From the NCBI GenBank assembly GCA_016926155.1, contig JAFGPC010000134.1, forward strand, positions 1-32,328: a stretch of 32,328 nt of DNA, given 5' to 3'. The notes beneath the pieces are model-generated. The model saw only the letters and a list, made by a program, of their open reading frames with translations, was not told the origin of the DNA and did no database searches. Both the position numbers and the translations under genes were made by a program. Shown here in pieces: positions 8,784 through 18,397 of the stretch; position 1 is the first letter of the stretch, and the number at the start of each line of letters is the position of its first letter. The stretch comes from Sedimentisphaerales bacterium (GTDB lineage: Bacteria; Planctomycetota; Phycisphaerae; Sedimentisphaerales; Anaerohalosphaeraceae).

Positions 8784-10190
8784 ATGAATCGACGTGATTT
8801 TTTAAAGTCAGTCAGTCTGGTCGGTGTAACGGCAGCCATTGCAGGTTGTGCGGAAGGGGAGAAAAGGATTAGAGGACGGGAACGACGTCCAAATATTCTG
8901 ATGATTCTTGTGGATGATCTGGGATATGGCGATCTTTCGTGCTATGGCGCCCAGGATATGCGAACTCCTCATCTGGATGCCTTAATGGCTTCTGGGATGC
9001 GGTTTGACAGCTTCTATGCGAATTGCCCTGTATGCAGCCCAAGCCGGGCGGCTTTGCTGACGGGCCGTTATCCGGACATGGTAGGCGTGCCCGGCGTGAT
9101 CCGAACACATCAGTCGGACAGTTGGGGATATCTGAAAGAAGATGTGATTCTGCTGCCTCAGCTTTTAAAAAAAGCCGGTTATCATACGGCTGTCGTGGGC
9201 AAGTGGCATCTGGGCTTAGAATCACCGAATGTGCCGAACGAACGAGGATTCGACCACTTCCATGGCTTTTTGGGCGACATGATGGACGACTATTGGAACC
9301 ATCGACGCCACGATATCAATTATATGTATTTAAACAAAAAAAAGATCGAGCCGGAAGGCCATGCAACAGATCTGTTTACGCAATGGTCGGTTGACTATAT
9401 CACTTCCCGTAAGGATTCCAAAAAACCATTCTTCCTGTACCTGGCCTACAATGCTCCGCACACACCGATTCATCCCCCCGCCGAATGGGTTGAAACGGTC
9501 AAACAACGGCAAGCCGGTATCACTGACAAACGGGCCAAACTCGTCGCGTTGATCGAACATCTGGACGATGGGATCGGCAAAGTAATACAGTTGTTAAAGG
9601 ACACGGGGCAATGGGGAAATACCCTCGTGATCTTTACCAGCGACAATGGCGGCCAAACAGGTGTCGGGGCGAACAACGGCCCTCTGCGCGGCGGCAAGCA
9701 GGATATGTGGGAAGGAGGAATCCGCGAGCCGTTCTGTGCGGTCTGGCCGGGACACATACCCACCGGTATACGAAAGGTCGACACAGTCGCCTGTACGATG
9801 GATCTGTATCCGACGATGTGCGAGGCGGCGGGAGTTCCGATTGTCCATGAAATTGACGGACGCAGTTTTCTGCCGACACTCCTTGGCCAAACGCAATCCT
9901 TGCCGGACCGCTATCTAGTCTGGATGCGACGGGAAGGAAATCCACGCTATGGAGGACGGATATATTATGCGATACGGTATGACAACTGGAAACTGCTGCA
10001 GAACTCGCCTTTTGAACCGATGCAGCTTTTTGATCTCAAAAACGATCCAAAGGAGGAAAATCCATTGTCAAACAGTCACCCCATGTTCAAGCGGCTATTT
10101 ATGGAGTTGAGTCGGCATATCAATCAAGCCGGAGGGATTCCATGGGCCAAAGAACCGGCCGACGTGGACAAAGTATATCAGGGGATATAA
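8784..10190 (+). CDS. Tat lipoprotein sulfatase, arylsulfatase type
   Basis: 468 residues starting at 8784, one base after the previous stop; GGAG at 8773-8776 inside the end of the upstream gene is 7 nt away, so the two are translationally coupled. An upstream in-frame ATG at 8748 has no Tat signal directly after it and is rejected. MNRRDFLK Tat motif, lipobox IAGC with Cys22. Asp44-Asp45 in LVDDLGYGD, formylglycine Cys84 in CPVCSPSRAALLTG, Lys140/His142 in VVGKWHLG, His226 in NAPHTP, Asp287-Asn288 in TSDNGGQTG and a lysine in LRGGKQDMWEGGIREP. All catalytic residues of the S1 fold are in place. Closest general type is a classical arylsulfatase; no specific substrate can be read. Confidence 0.93.
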   Translation: MNRRDFLKSVSLVGVTAAIAGCAEGEKRIRGRERRPNILMILVDDLGYGDLSCYGAQDMRTPHLDALMASGMRFDSFYANCPVCSPSRAALLTGRYPDMVGVPGVIRTHQSDSWGYLKEDVILLPQLLKKAGYHTAVVGKWHLGLESPNVPNERGFDHFHGFLGDMMDDYWNHRRHDINYMYLNKKKIEPEGHATDLFTQWSVDYITSRKDSKKPFFLYLAYNAPHTPIHPPAEWVETVKQRQAGITDKRAKLVALIEHLDDGIGKVIQLLKDTGQWGNTLVIFTSDNGGQTGVGANNGPLRGGKQDMWEGGIREPFCAVWPGHIPTGIRKVDTVACTMDLYPTMCEAAGVPIVHEIDGRSFLPTLLGQTQSLPDRYLVWMRREGNPRYGGRIYYAIRYDNWKLLQNSPFEPMQLFDLKNDPKEENPLSNSHPMFKRLFMELSRHINQAGGIPWAKEPADVDKVYQGI

Positions 10191-11629
10191 TGCCGTATCG
10201 TGTTTGCGATCGTCGAATATTTTTACAGCAGATTGGTCTGGCTGCAGGAGCATTGTCGCTTCTTGGTTGTTTCTCAACGCAAGCCGATATACAGAGAAAA
10301 AGAAAAAAGCCCAATATCCTGTTTATTATGGTCGATGATCTGGGGCCGGAGTGGATCAGTTGCTATGGTGGCCAAGATATTCAAACACCCAATATCGATG
10401 CCCTGGCCGAAGGAGGGATGCGATTTACTAATGCCTACTCCATGCCGAAGTGTACGCCCACAAGAGTGAGTCTTCTTACAGGGCAATATCCCTGGCGGAC
10501 CGGATGGATCAACCATTGGGATGTACCGCGATGGGGAGCAGGATGCCATTTTGACTGGCGATACTATACCACATTTGCCCATATCCTGCGATGCGCAGGA
10601 TACGCCACGGCAGCAGCGGGAAAGTGGCAGATTAATGATTTTCGCATCCAACCGGATGCGATGCAGCGACACGGTTTTGATGACCGGTGTATGTGGACCG
10701 GGGGAGAAACAGGAAATCCTCCAAGTGAAAATCGCTACTGGGATCCCTATATTCATACGCAACAGGGAAGCCGAACCTATACAGGGCGATTTGGAACGGA
10801 TGTCTTTGTTGAGTTTTTAATCGATTTTATGCAAAGGCATCGAGATAAGCCGATGCTGCTCTATTTCCCAATGTGCCTAACCCATGGACCTCTCACGTCC
10901 ACTCCGCTTGATCCTCAAGCCCAGGGGAAAATGAGTCGGCACAAGGCAATGGTCCGGTATATGGATCATGCCGTGGGACGATTAGTGGATGCCTTGGAAC
11001 AATTGGGGATTCGAGAGAATACGATTGTTTTCTTTACAACGGACAATGGCACCGCAGGCGGAATAACCGGACGATTGAACGGACGAGAAGTCAAAGGCGG
11101 GAAAGGGACTTTGTGGGAACGTGGTTGCCACGCTCCGTTCATCGTAAATGCTCCAGGTCTTGTTCCGATAGGTATCGTGACCGATGCTCTGACAGACTTC
11201 ACGGATATCCTGCCGACCTTTGCAGAATTGGCGGGAACGCCCGTACCCAAAGACACGGTCATTGACGGCAAATCGGTAGCGTCTTTGCTTCTGGGCAAGA
11301 CACAGGACTCACCACGGCAATGGATTTTGTCCATGGGCGGTGGTGAGGCCAGACAGGTAAATGGACGTGTTGTGCCCGAAAAGGACTATGCAGACCTTGT
11401 TATCCGGGATAAGCAATATAAGTTATGGGTGGAAGACGGTAAATCAACCCGACTGTATAACTTGCTTGATGATCCCGGCGAAGCGACAAATCTGATCGAT
11501 AGCAAGGATATAAACATCCTGTCTGCACGAGAAAAACTGGAACAAATAATTGAATCGCTACCGAAAAAAGATGCTGTTCCCATGTACGATCCGACACCGG
11601 CTCAATCATGGGATAGAAAATTGAACTGA
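10190..11629 (+). CDS. Tat lipoprotein sulfatase with GKWQ in place of GKWH
   Basis: 479 residues. Its ATG shares one base with the previous stop (TAATG), with GGGG five bases upstream, so reinitiation is likely. The Tat motif CDRRIFLQQIG is slightly unusual; lipobox LSLLGC has Cys27. Asp49-Asp50 in MVDDLGPEW, formylglycine Cys88 in PKCTPTRVSLLTG, then PWRTGW. The catalytic Lys-x-His block reads AAGKWQIND: Lys145 is kept but the histidine is glutamine (Gln147). His232 in CLTHGPL, Asp285-Asn286 in TTDNGTAGG and Lys101-type residue in KGGKGTLWERG complete the site. The Gln substitution next to the sulfate-binding lysine may belong to a subfamily feature rather than decay, since the rest is intact. 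Substrate unknown. Confidence 0.91.
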   Translation: MPYRVCDRRIFLQQIGLAAGALSLLGCFSTQADIQRKRKKPNILFIMVDDLGPEWISCYGGQDIQTPNIDALAEGGMRFTNAYSMPKCTPTRVSLLTGQYPWRTGWINHWDVPRWGAGCHFDWRYYTTFAHILRCAGYATAAAGKWQINDFRIQPDAMQRHGFDDRCMWTGGETGNPPSENRYWDPYIHTQQGSRTYTGRFGTDVFVEFLIDFMQRHRDKPMLLYFPMCLTHGPLTSTPLDPQAQGKMSRHKAMVRYMDHAVGRLVDALEQLGIRENTIVFFTTDNGTAGGITGRLNGREVKGGKGTLWERGCHAPFIVNAPGLVPIGIVTDALTDFTDILPTFAELAGTPVPKDTVIDGKSVASLLLGKTQDSPRQWILSMGGGEARQVNGRVVPEKDYADLVIRDKQYKLWVEDGKSTRLYNLLDDPGEATNLIDSKDINILSAREKLEQIIESLPKKDAVPMYDPTPAQSWDRKLN

Positions 11630-11647
11630 TCAAAGAGAGGTAAAAGA

Positions 11648-13345
11648 ATGAAACGATGGAACAGGCGGGAATTCTTAAAGGGTTTAGGCTTGGCGACAGC
11701 GAGTCTGTCGCTAAGCGGTTGCTTGGGGTCGCTTCAAGGATCTGGTACGACTCGACGACCAAATATTGTCCTGATTATGTCCGATGATATGGGATTTTCA
11801 GATATCGGCTGTTACGGAGGGGAGATCAATACTCCGACTCTCGATACACTGGCAGCCGGCGGTTTGCGATTTACCCAGTTCTATAACACAGCACGATGCT
11901 GCCCCACCCGTGCCGCGTTGATGACCGGCTTGTATCAACATCAAGCGGGTGTCGGCCATATGATGGAAGACCGTGGTGTTCCGAGTTATCAGGGAGATCT
12001 GAACCGACAGTGTGTGACGATTGCCGAGGTTATGAAGCTGGCGGGCTATCGTACCTATATGGCTGGTAAATGGCACCTTACACCGCTTCGGGGGGAGAAC
12101 CTATCCAAACATAACTGGCCGTGTCAGCGGGGGTATGACCGCTTTTTCGGTACGATTCATGGGGCGGGAAGCTTTTATGACCCGAACACCTTAACCCTGG
12201 ATAATAAGCAGATTGTTCCGTGGGATGATTTTTATTATACCGAAGCGATCTCGGACTACGCTTCACGATTTATCCGGGAACATAAGGAGCCTGATCCGTT
12301 TTTCATGTATGTAGCCTATACCGCCGCACACTGGCCGATGCATGCCCGCAAAGAAGATATTGCCAAATACAAAGGGCGGTACAGCAAAGGCTGGGATGCA
12401 TTACGGGCCGAGCGATATGAACGACTGAAAAAAATGGAATTGATCGATCCGAAGTGGGAATTAACGCCACGGGATCAGCAGATACCGGCATGGGAAAAGG
12501 AGCCATTTAAGGAATGGAATCAACGCCGCATGGAGGTATATGCGGCGATGGTGGATAACATGGACCGTGGCATCAAACGGATTGTGGAGACGCTCCGTCA
12601 GAAGGGTGAACTGGAGAATACACTGATCTTCTTCCTGCAGGACAACGGAGGCTGCGCGGAAGAGTACGGCAGCAATGGACCGATTAAGCCGGATCCTTCC
12701 AAACCTGTTGAGTTAAAGCCGATGGCCCCGGATGAATTGCAGACCGGTATGCAGCCGACGGTAACACGCGACGGCCGACCGGTCCGTACGGGCAAAGGAG
12801 TCATGCCAGGACCGGCAGACACGTATATTGCTTATGGTAAAGCCTGGGCCAATGCAAGTAACACACCATTCCGATTATACAAACACTGGGTACATGAAGG
12901 TGGTATCAGCACTCCATTGATTGTACATTGGCCGGCACGTATCAAAGATACGGGGCAACTACGATCTCAGCCGGGACATCTGATCGATATCATGGCCACC
13001 TGTGTGGATGTTGCCGCAGCCGAGTATCCCAAAGAGTATAAGGGCAACATCATTCAACCCATGGAAGGAAGAAGTCTGGTGCCGGCATTTGAGAATCGTC
13101 CGATCGAACGACCTGAAGGATTGTTCTGGGAACATGAGGGCAATAGAGCTGTCCGTAAAGGTGACTGGAAACTGGTATCCCGATATCCAGGTCGGTGGGA
13201 GCTGTACAATCTCAAAGAAGACCGGACAGAGATGCATAACCTAGTGGAGGAACATCCCAAGATTGTGAAAGAACTCAAAAACATGTATAATGCCTGGGCG
13301 AAACGATGCAATGTGGTCCCTTGGGGCGAGTTGACCAAGAAATAA
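11648..13345 (+). CDS. Tat lipoprotein arylsulfatase, AtsA-like (S1_4-like)
   Basis: 565 residues. Tat motif WNRREFLKGLG, lipobox LSLSGC with Cys25. The metal site MSDDMGFSDIGCYGGEI (Asp46-Asp47) and the formylglycine site ARCCPTRAALMTGLYQHQAG are characteristic of the Pseudomonas AtsA-like class. In that site Cys84 is the modified residue (C-x-P-x-R) and Cys85 occupies the x position. Lys141/His143 in AGKWHL, His228 in TAAHWPMH, Asp332-Asn333 in LQDNGGCAEEYG, and the long insertion before YKHWVHEGGISTPL (with the catalytic lysine) also match that class, as does the length of about 550. Members hydrolyse small aryl and sugar sulfates. GAGAGG lies about 8 nt before the ATG. Confidence 0.93.
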   Translation: MKRWNRREFLKGLGLATASLSLSGCLGSLQGSGTTRRPNIVLIMSDDMGFSDIGCYGGEINTPTLDTLAAGGLRFTQFYNTARCCPTRAALMTGLYQHQAGVGHMMEDRGVPSYQGDLNRQCVTIAEVMKLAGYRTYMAGKWHLTPLRGENLSKHNWPCQRGYDRFFGTIHGAGSFYDPNTLTLDNKQIVPWDDFYYTEAISDYASRFIREHKEPDPFFMYVAYTAAHWPMHARKEDIAKYKGRYSKGWDALRAERYERLKKMELIDPKWELTPRDQQIPAWEKEPFKEWNQRRMEVYAAMVDNMDRGIKRIVETLRQKGELENTLIFFLQDNGGCAEEYGSNGPIKPDPSKPVELKPMAPDELQTGMQPTVTRDGRPVRTGKGVMPGPADTYIAYGKAWANASNTPFRLYKHWVHEGGISTPLIVHWPARIKDTGQLRSQPGHLIDIMATCVDVAAAEYPKEYKGNIIQPMEGRSLVPAFENRPIERPEGLFWEHEGNRAVRKGDWKLVSRYPGRWELYNLKEDRTEMHNLVEEHPKIVKELKNMYNAWAKRCNVVPWGELTKK

Positions 13346-13396
13346 GTGATATCCGTATTGCTTATTGAGTTGGAATCTCTTATGTGAGGAAGAATG

Positions 13397-14809
13397 ATGA
13401 ATCGACGCAAATTTATCAAGGCGATGGGATTGACAGCAGCGGTATGTCTGGTTAGACCGCCAATCAATGCCGTCGCGGCATCAAAACGAAAACCGAATTT
13501 TGTAATCATCTATGCAGACGATCTGGGGTATGGAGACCTGACCTGCTTTGGACACCCCACTCTCAAAACACCAAACCTGGATCGGATGGCTGCCGAGGGC
13601 GCCAAACTGACCCAGTTTTATTCGGCGGCGAGTGTTTGCACTCCAAGTCGGGCCGCGTTGATGACCGGGAGGCTACCGATTCGCAGCGGCATGTGCAGTG
13701 ACAAACGGGCTGTTCTGTTTCCCAATTCCGGGGGCGGTATTCCAAAAACAGAAATGACTATCGCCGAAATGCTTACGTCGCAGGGATATAGCAGTGGCTG
13801 TTTCGGAAAATGGCATCTGGGTCACCTGCCTCAATATCTTCCGACAAACAATGGATTCGATACCTACTTCGGCATCCCCTACAGCAACGATATGGACCGA
13901 GTCAAAGATGCGCCAAGAAACGCCAACACGAAACCGGAAGTTGAGTATTTCAATGTGCCTCTGATGCGGGATGAAGAAATCATCGAGCGTCCTGCCGACC
14001 AGCATACGATTACCCGGAGATACACCCAGGAAGCAGTGAAGTTCATTAGCAAAAACAAAGACAAACCCTTCTTTATCTACCTGGCTCACAATATGCCGCA
14101 TATCCCCTTGTTTTCCAACAAGGAATTTGAGGGTAGCAGTCTGCGAGGGCTGTATGGGGATGTCGTCGAAGAAGTCGATTGGAGCGTTGGGCAGATACTG
14201 GATACATTACGTAAACAGGGACTGGCTGAAAATACACTGGTGCTTTTCAGCTCAGATAACGGTCCCTGGCTGGTGTTCAAGCAACATGGCGGAAGCGCCG
14301 GTCCGCTTCGCGACGGCAAAGGAAGTACCTGGGAAGGCGGAATGCGGGAACCGACGATCGCCTGGTGGCCGGGAACGATTCAAGCCGGGTCGCTAATGAC
14401 GTACATGACCAGTACACTGGATGTGTTTCCAACGCTGGCTGAATTGGCCGGAGCTGAGATACCGAATGACAGGGTATATGACGGATACAGTATGGTTTCT
14501 CTTCTCACCGGGAAAGGCCCGGGCAGGAGGAATACAATGGTGTATTACCGCGGAACACAACTGCGAGCGTTGCGTAAGGGGCCGTGGAAAATCCATCTGT
14601 ATACAAAGACCGAGTATGTGGGACAGAAGATTCAAAAACATGATCCGCCTCTCTTATTCAATGTGGAAATCGATCCAGGCGAGCAATATGAAGTCGGTGC
14701 TCAATATCCAAAGGTCATCGCGGATCTGCTGGAAGAAGTAAAGAAACACCAGGCAACCGTAAAACCGGTACCCAGCCAACTTGAAATCCCACTATCTGGA
14801 GATTCATAG
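13397..14809 (+). CDS. Tat-exported sulfatase, arylsulfatase-A/GALNS-like
   Basis: 470 residues from the second of two adjacent ATGs (13394 and 13397); the second is better spaced (6 nt) from GAGGA at 13386-13390. The Tat motif MNRRKFIKAMG is followed by a hydrophobic core and cleavage near AVAA-SK at about residue 29, with no lipobox, so a soluble product is predicted. Asp41-Asp42 in ADDLGYGD, formylglycine Cys81 in SVCTPSRAALMTGRLPIRSGM, Lys138/His140 in FGKWHLGHLPQYLP, His235 in NMPHIPL, Asp287-Asn288 in SSDNGPW and Lys308 in RDGKGSTWEGGMREP. The LPIRSGM and HLPQYLPT blocks resemble lysosomal arylsulfatase A and N-acetylgalactosamine-6-sulfatase. A 51-bp gap precedes it, among the largest in the array, without a convincing internal promoter. 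Confidence 0.93.
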   Translation: MNRRKFIKAMGLTAAVCLVRPPINAVAASKRKPNFVIIYADDLGYGDLTCFGHPTLKTPNLDRMAAEGAKLTQFYSAASVCTPSRAALMTGRLPIRSGMCSDKRAVLFPNSGGGIPKTEMTIAEMLTSQGYSSGCFGKWHLGHLPQYLPTNNGFDTYFGIPYSNDMDRVKDAPRNANTKPEVEYFNVPLMRDEEIIERPADQHTITRRYTQEAVKFISKNKDKPFFIYLAHNMPHIPLFSNKEFEGSSLRGLYGDVVEEVDWSVGQILDTLRKQGLAENTLVLFSSDNGPWLVFKQHGGSAGPLRDGKGSTWEGGMREPTIAWWPGTIQAGSLMTYMTSTLDVFPTLAELAGAEIPNDRVYDGYSMVSLLTGKGPGRRNTMVYYRGTQLRALRKGPWKIHLYTKTEYVGQKIQKHDPPLLFNVEIDPGEQYEVGAQYPKVIADLLEEVKKHQATVKPVPSQLEIPLSGDS

Positions 14810-14840
14810 AAACGACATTTCTTTTCAGGAGATCGAATTA

Positions 14841-16223
14841 ATGAGGTCCAAACCAAATCGACGCGATTTTCTAAAGAGTATCGGGTTGACCGGAGCAGCA
14901 CTGTCCCTGGGAGTCAGTATATCGGCACAGGAAGAAGTCCCTTCGACAAAAAGACCGAATGTAATTTTATATGTGGTGGACGATCAGGGCAGCACGGATG
15001 CGGGTTGTTACGGTAATCCAGTAATTCGAACACCGGGACTGGATATGCTTGCCGAGAACGGAACTCGCTTTACCCATGCATTCTGCACAAGTGCATCCTG
15101 CAGTGCCAGTCGTTCGGTTATTCTTTCCGGTTTATACAACCATTACAATGGCCAGTATGGACACCAGCACGCCTATCACCATTTCAGCAGCTTCGACTAT
15201 GTACGATCCTTACCGAACCTGCTTTCCGAAGCAGGTTACCGTACTGCTCGATGGGGCAAATATCATGTAGCCCCTGAAGAAATCTACCAGTTCCAACAAA
15301 CGCTTCCGGGAGGTTCGCCAGAAGCGGGGGCGAGTCGATGCAAATCCTTTCTTGCCGCACAGGATGACAGGCCGTTCTTTTTGTATTTCTGTACCACCGA
15401 ACCGCATCGTCCCTTCCGCCGCGATGGCGATACATTCAAGCCAAACGAAGTGATCGTACCGCCGTATCTGCCGGACTCCCCGGAATGCCGTGAAGAACTG
15501 GCCAAATACTATGATTCCGTCGAACGGGCCGATAAAGGGTTACTGCAGCTATTACAGATTCTCAAGCAAACCGGGCACTGGAAAGACACAGTGGTGATCT
15601 ATCTGTCCGATAACGGCATTGCATTCCCAGGGGCCAAGACCACTCTCTATGAGCCGGGTATGCGCCTCCCCTGTGTTGTGCGAAATCCGTTTGCCGGAAA
15701 AAAGGGGATCGTAACCGATGCCATGGTTAATTACGCCGACATCGCACCGACGATATTGGATTTGTGCGATGCTACGCCAAAGGAGTATTCGTTTCACGGA
15801 AGGTCATTTACTTCAGTGCTTGATCAGGAACATCCGGATGGGTGGGATGAAATTTACGCCTCTCACACGTTCCATGAGATCACCATGTATTATCCCATGC
15901 GGGTGGTGCGGGATCGCCGATACAAACTCATCTGGAATATCGCCTATGGACTGGAATATCCATTTGCATCAGACCTGTATGCCTCGGCGACCTGGCAGGG
16001 AGTCCTCAAACGGAAGGAAAAATTCTATGCCAAGCGCCGTGTCGAGGCTTATCTGCATCGCCCGAAATTCGAACTGTATGACCTGCAGAATGATCCGGAT
16101 GAAGTGAACAATCTTGCTGAAGATCCGAAGTACGAGACCATACTGGAGGAATTGAAGACCAAACTCCGGAACTTTCAAAAGAGAACGAACGATCCCTGGA
16201 TACTGAAGTGGGAATATGAATGA
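14841..16223 (+). CDS. Tat-exported sulfatase, heparan N-sulfatase-like (S1_8-like)
   Basis: 460 residues from the ATG at 14841, preceded by AGGAG (14827-14831) 9 nt upstream; the frame is open from 14781 but no ribosome site or signal supports an earlier start. NRRDFLKSIG is the Tat motif and cleavage is expected after SISAQ near residue 30, without lipobox. Asp47-Asp48 in VVDDQGSTDAGCYG, formylglycine Cys87 in ASCSASRSVILSGLYNH (Ala in place of Pro), the following GQYGHQHAYHHF block, Lys140/His142 in WGKYHV, His189 in TEPHRPF and Asp257-Asn258 in LSDNGIAFPGAKTTLYEPG. These are features of sulfamidase-like enzymes (SGSH, family S1_8), which act on N-sulfated glucosamine or on O-sulfates in bacterial relatives. 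Substrate here is unproven. Confidence 0.92.
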   Translation: MRSKPNRRDFLKSIGLTGAALSLGVSISAQEEVPSTKRPNVILYVVDDQGSTDAGCYGNPVIRTPGLDMLAENGTRFTHAFCTSASCSASRSVILSGLYNHYNGQYGHQHAYHHFSSFDYVRSLPNLLSEAGYRTARWGKYHVAPEEIYQFQQTLPGGSPEAGASRCKSFLAAQDDRPFFLYFCTTEPHRPFRRDGDTFKPNEVIVPPYLPDSPECREELAKYYDSVERADKGLLQLLQILKQTGHWKDTVVIYLSDNGIAFPGAKTTLYEPGMRLPCVVRNPFAGKKGIVTDAMVNYADIAPTILDLCDATPKEYSFHGRSFTSVLDQEHPDGWDEIYASHTFHEITMYYPMRVVRDRRYKLIWNIAYGLEYPFASDLYASATWQGVLKRKEKFYAKRRVEAYLHRPKFELYDLQNDPDEVNNLAEDPKYETILEELKTKLRNFQKRTNDPWILKWEYE

Positions 16224-16270
16224 AACAGGCCAATTTCGTTTTAGGGGACGGCCACTAAAGGAGCAGAACG

Positions 16271-18325
16271 ATGACGACTCAATACTGGAACAGGCGTGAT
16301 TTTCTAAAGGCAGCGGGGGTAACCGCCACGGCAATGACTCTTCCCGGCTGTGGACCGAGCTTACAGACAAGTCCTCAGCAAAGGCCCAATATCATTTATA
16401 TCATGAGTGACGATCACGCCTCTCATGCGATGAGTTGCTATGGAAGCCGGATCAATACGACTCCGAATCTCGATCGGATCGCCAATGAAGGGATGCGATT
16501 TGACAATTGTTTCTGTACCAATTCCATCTGCGCGCCGGTACGTGCAGTCGTATTGACCGGTAAATACAGCCACATTAACGGTGTCCTCGATAACCGCCAA
16601 CGATTTGACGGAAGTCAACAGACCTTCCCGAAAATCCTGCAGGCCAACGGCTATCAAACCGCCATGATCGGCAAGTGGCATCTGAAAACCGATCCTACCG
16701 GCTTTGATTACTGGAACGTCCTTCCAGGTCAGGGAGATTACTATAATCCCGATTTGATCGAGATGGGACAAAGGAAACGATATGAAGGGTATGTAACCGA
16801 TATCCTTACAGATCAGGCATTACAATGGCTCAAAGGCCGCGATCCCGACAAACCGTTTTGTCTGATGTATCACCATAAAGCCCCGCATCGGCGATGGGAG
16901 CCGGGCCCGAATCATCTGACGATGTACGACGATGTGACGATTCCAGAGCCGGACAACCTTTTCGACGATTATGCAACCCGCAGTGATGCAGCCCGGGAAC
17001 AGGAAATGATGGTAGCAAAACATCTGACGCCCAATGATCTCAAGCTGACTGGTGTCCCGGGGCGAATGAACGACCAGCAGAAACAAGCATGGAACACCGT
17101 CTATGAACCGAAGAACCAGGCCTTCGAACAGGCCAATCTGGAAGGGGATGAACTGGTCCGATGGAAATATCAACGGTACATCAAGGATTATCTCCGCTGT
17201 ATCGCCTCCGTGGATGATAACGTGGGACGAGTGCTGGACTGGCTCGAGGAGGAAGGGCTTGCCTCCAATACGGTGGTTATTTATACCTCAGATCAGGGAT
17301 TCTATCTGGGCGATCATGGCTGGTTTGACAAACGGTTCATGTACGAAGAATCCTACCGTATGCCGCTGTTGATCCGCTGGCCGGGAGTTATCAAGTCCGG
17401 ATTGGTAAACGACGAATTGGTGATGAATGTGGATTTCGCCCCGACGATCCTCGATGTGTGCGGAGCACAGGTTCCCGAGGATATGCAGGGCGAAAGCTTT
17501 GGCCTTATGCTCAAGGGCCGGAAACTGACAAACTGGCGAAAAGCCTGCTACTATCATTATTTCGAATATCCCGCTGTGCACATGGTCAAACGGCATTATG
17601 GAATACGGACCAAAAAGTATAAGCTGATGCACTTCTATAACGATATCGATACGTGGGAAATGTACGATCTCCAAAAGGATCCGCGGGAGATGAATAACAT
17701 CGCCGATGATCCCGCCTATGCTCAAATACGAATGGAAATGACAACGGAGTTATATCGACTCAAGTCTTACTACGGAGATACACGGGAACTGGAAGAGGAA
17801 TTGATGGACGGCAAGGTGCGGGTATTGCAGCATAAAGATTTCACAGGAGTATATAACGCACAAATCAAGGACTCCGTATTTGGATATGATATGACGGCAC
17901 AGGGAATGGGATTTGCCCTGAAACGTGCAGACAAACCGTTCCAGAAAAAGGCGGTATTCCAATGCAAACTCAAATCTCTCGTTAATGAAGGCACGAGAAA
18001 CGGCTTTCTTTGTTTCGGCCAAAGTGACAATCGGAATGACATGGTAAAAACAGGCGTCTTTATCGGCGCGGGTGAGTATGTTTTCCTGTTCGGAAGAATC
18101 GGTGAGGAAAGTAAAACCCTGCGAACACCAACTCCATTTGACAAATTCAAGACCTTCGATGTATCAGTGGAGGTGGATTTGCAGGCCGACAAGATTTCTA
18201 TGACCGTAGATGGCACAACGATCACGGCCCCTCTGCAGCGGGATTGGAAACAGATTGGATATTACGGCTATATGGCCAATGGTGCAAGCACGGCGTTCAG
18301 TAAAATCGAGGTGTCGGGTGAATAA
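16271..18325 (+). CDS. Tat lipoprotein sulfatase, GlcNAc-6-sulfatase-like (S1_11-like), with lectin-like C-terminal domain
   Basis: 684 residues. Tat motif [11 protein letters not shown] and lipobox TLPGC (Cys27). Metal site [14 protein letters not shown] (Asp47-Asp48), formylglycine Cys87 in [20 protein letters not shown], Lys135/His137 in IGKWHL, His206 in [10 protein letters not shown], and Asp341-Gln342 in [23 protein letters not shown]. These blocks are characteristic of the N-acetylglucosamine-6-sulfatase-like group. The catalytic part ends near residue 505. Residues about 515-684 form an extra beta-rich domain with alternating hydrophobic strands (ending SKIEVSGE) that looks like a LamG/concanavalin-A-type jelly roll and may bind glycan. 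It is the last complete sulfatase of the array. Only 40 bp without a terminator separate it from the convergent gene. Confidence 0.92.
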   Translation: MTTQYWNRRDFLKAAGVTATAMTLPGCGPSLQTSPQQRPNIIYIMSDDHASHAMSCYGSRINTTPNLDRIANEGMRFDNCFCTNSICAPVRAVVLTGKYSHINGVLDNRQRFDGSQQTFPKILQANGYQTAMIGKWHLKTDPTGFDYWNVLPGQGDYYNPDLIEMGQRKRYEGYVTDILTDQALQWLKGRDPDKPFCLMYHHKAPHRRWEPGPNHLTMYDDVTIPEPDNLFDDYATRSDAAREQEMMVAKHLTPNDLKLTGVPGRMNDQQKQAWNTVYEPKNQAFEQANLEGDELVRWKYQRYIKDYLRCIASVDDNVGRVLDWLEEEGLASNTVVIYTSDQGFYLGDHGWFDKRFMYEESYRMPLLIRWPGVIKSGLVNDELVMNVDFAPTILDVCGAQVPEDMQGESFGLMLKGRKLTNWRKACYYHYFEYPAVHMVKRHYGIRTKKYKLMHFYNDIDTWEMYDLQKDPREMNNIADDPAYAQIRMEMTTELYRLKSYYGDTRELEEELMDGKVRVLQHKDFTGVYNAQIKDSVFGYDMTAQGMGFALKRADKPFQKKAVFQCKLKSLVNEGTRNGFLCFGQSDNRNDMVKTGVFIGAGEYVFLFGRIGEESKTLRTPTPFDKFKTFDVSVEVDLQADKISMTVDGTTITAPLQRDWKQIGYYGYMANGASTAFSKIEVSGE

Positions 18326-18334
18326 GCTGATAAA

Positions 18335-18397
18335 GGGAGTGAATCCATGAATCGTTGTAGGCCTGCTATCGATGCCAGGTTGGAGCGAATTTGCTGA
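18335..18397 (+). pseudogene. Remnant of an eleventh sulfatase gene: RBS, ATG and first codons only
   Basis: GGGAG at 18335-18339 stands 7 nt before an ATG at 18347, the same arrangement as in the complete sulfatases. The first 15 bases (codons M-N-R-C-R) match the first 15 of the sulfatase at 3662 in 13 positions; the two differences are C-to-T changes that turn the second twin arginine into cysteine. After this the frame meets a stop at 18395-18397, having run into the antisense of the convergent gene, whose stop is at 18366. Homology to a Tat signal therefore ends by about 18365. The simplest reading is a deletion or inversion that removed the rest of a sulfatase gene. Confidence 0.6.

Noticed and set aside
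2159-18325. Recent tandem duplication as origin of the sulfatase array
   Set aside because: The ten proteins differ in length, active-site motifs and extra domains; only the short Tat-signal DNA looks alike, which reflects a shared function of the signal.
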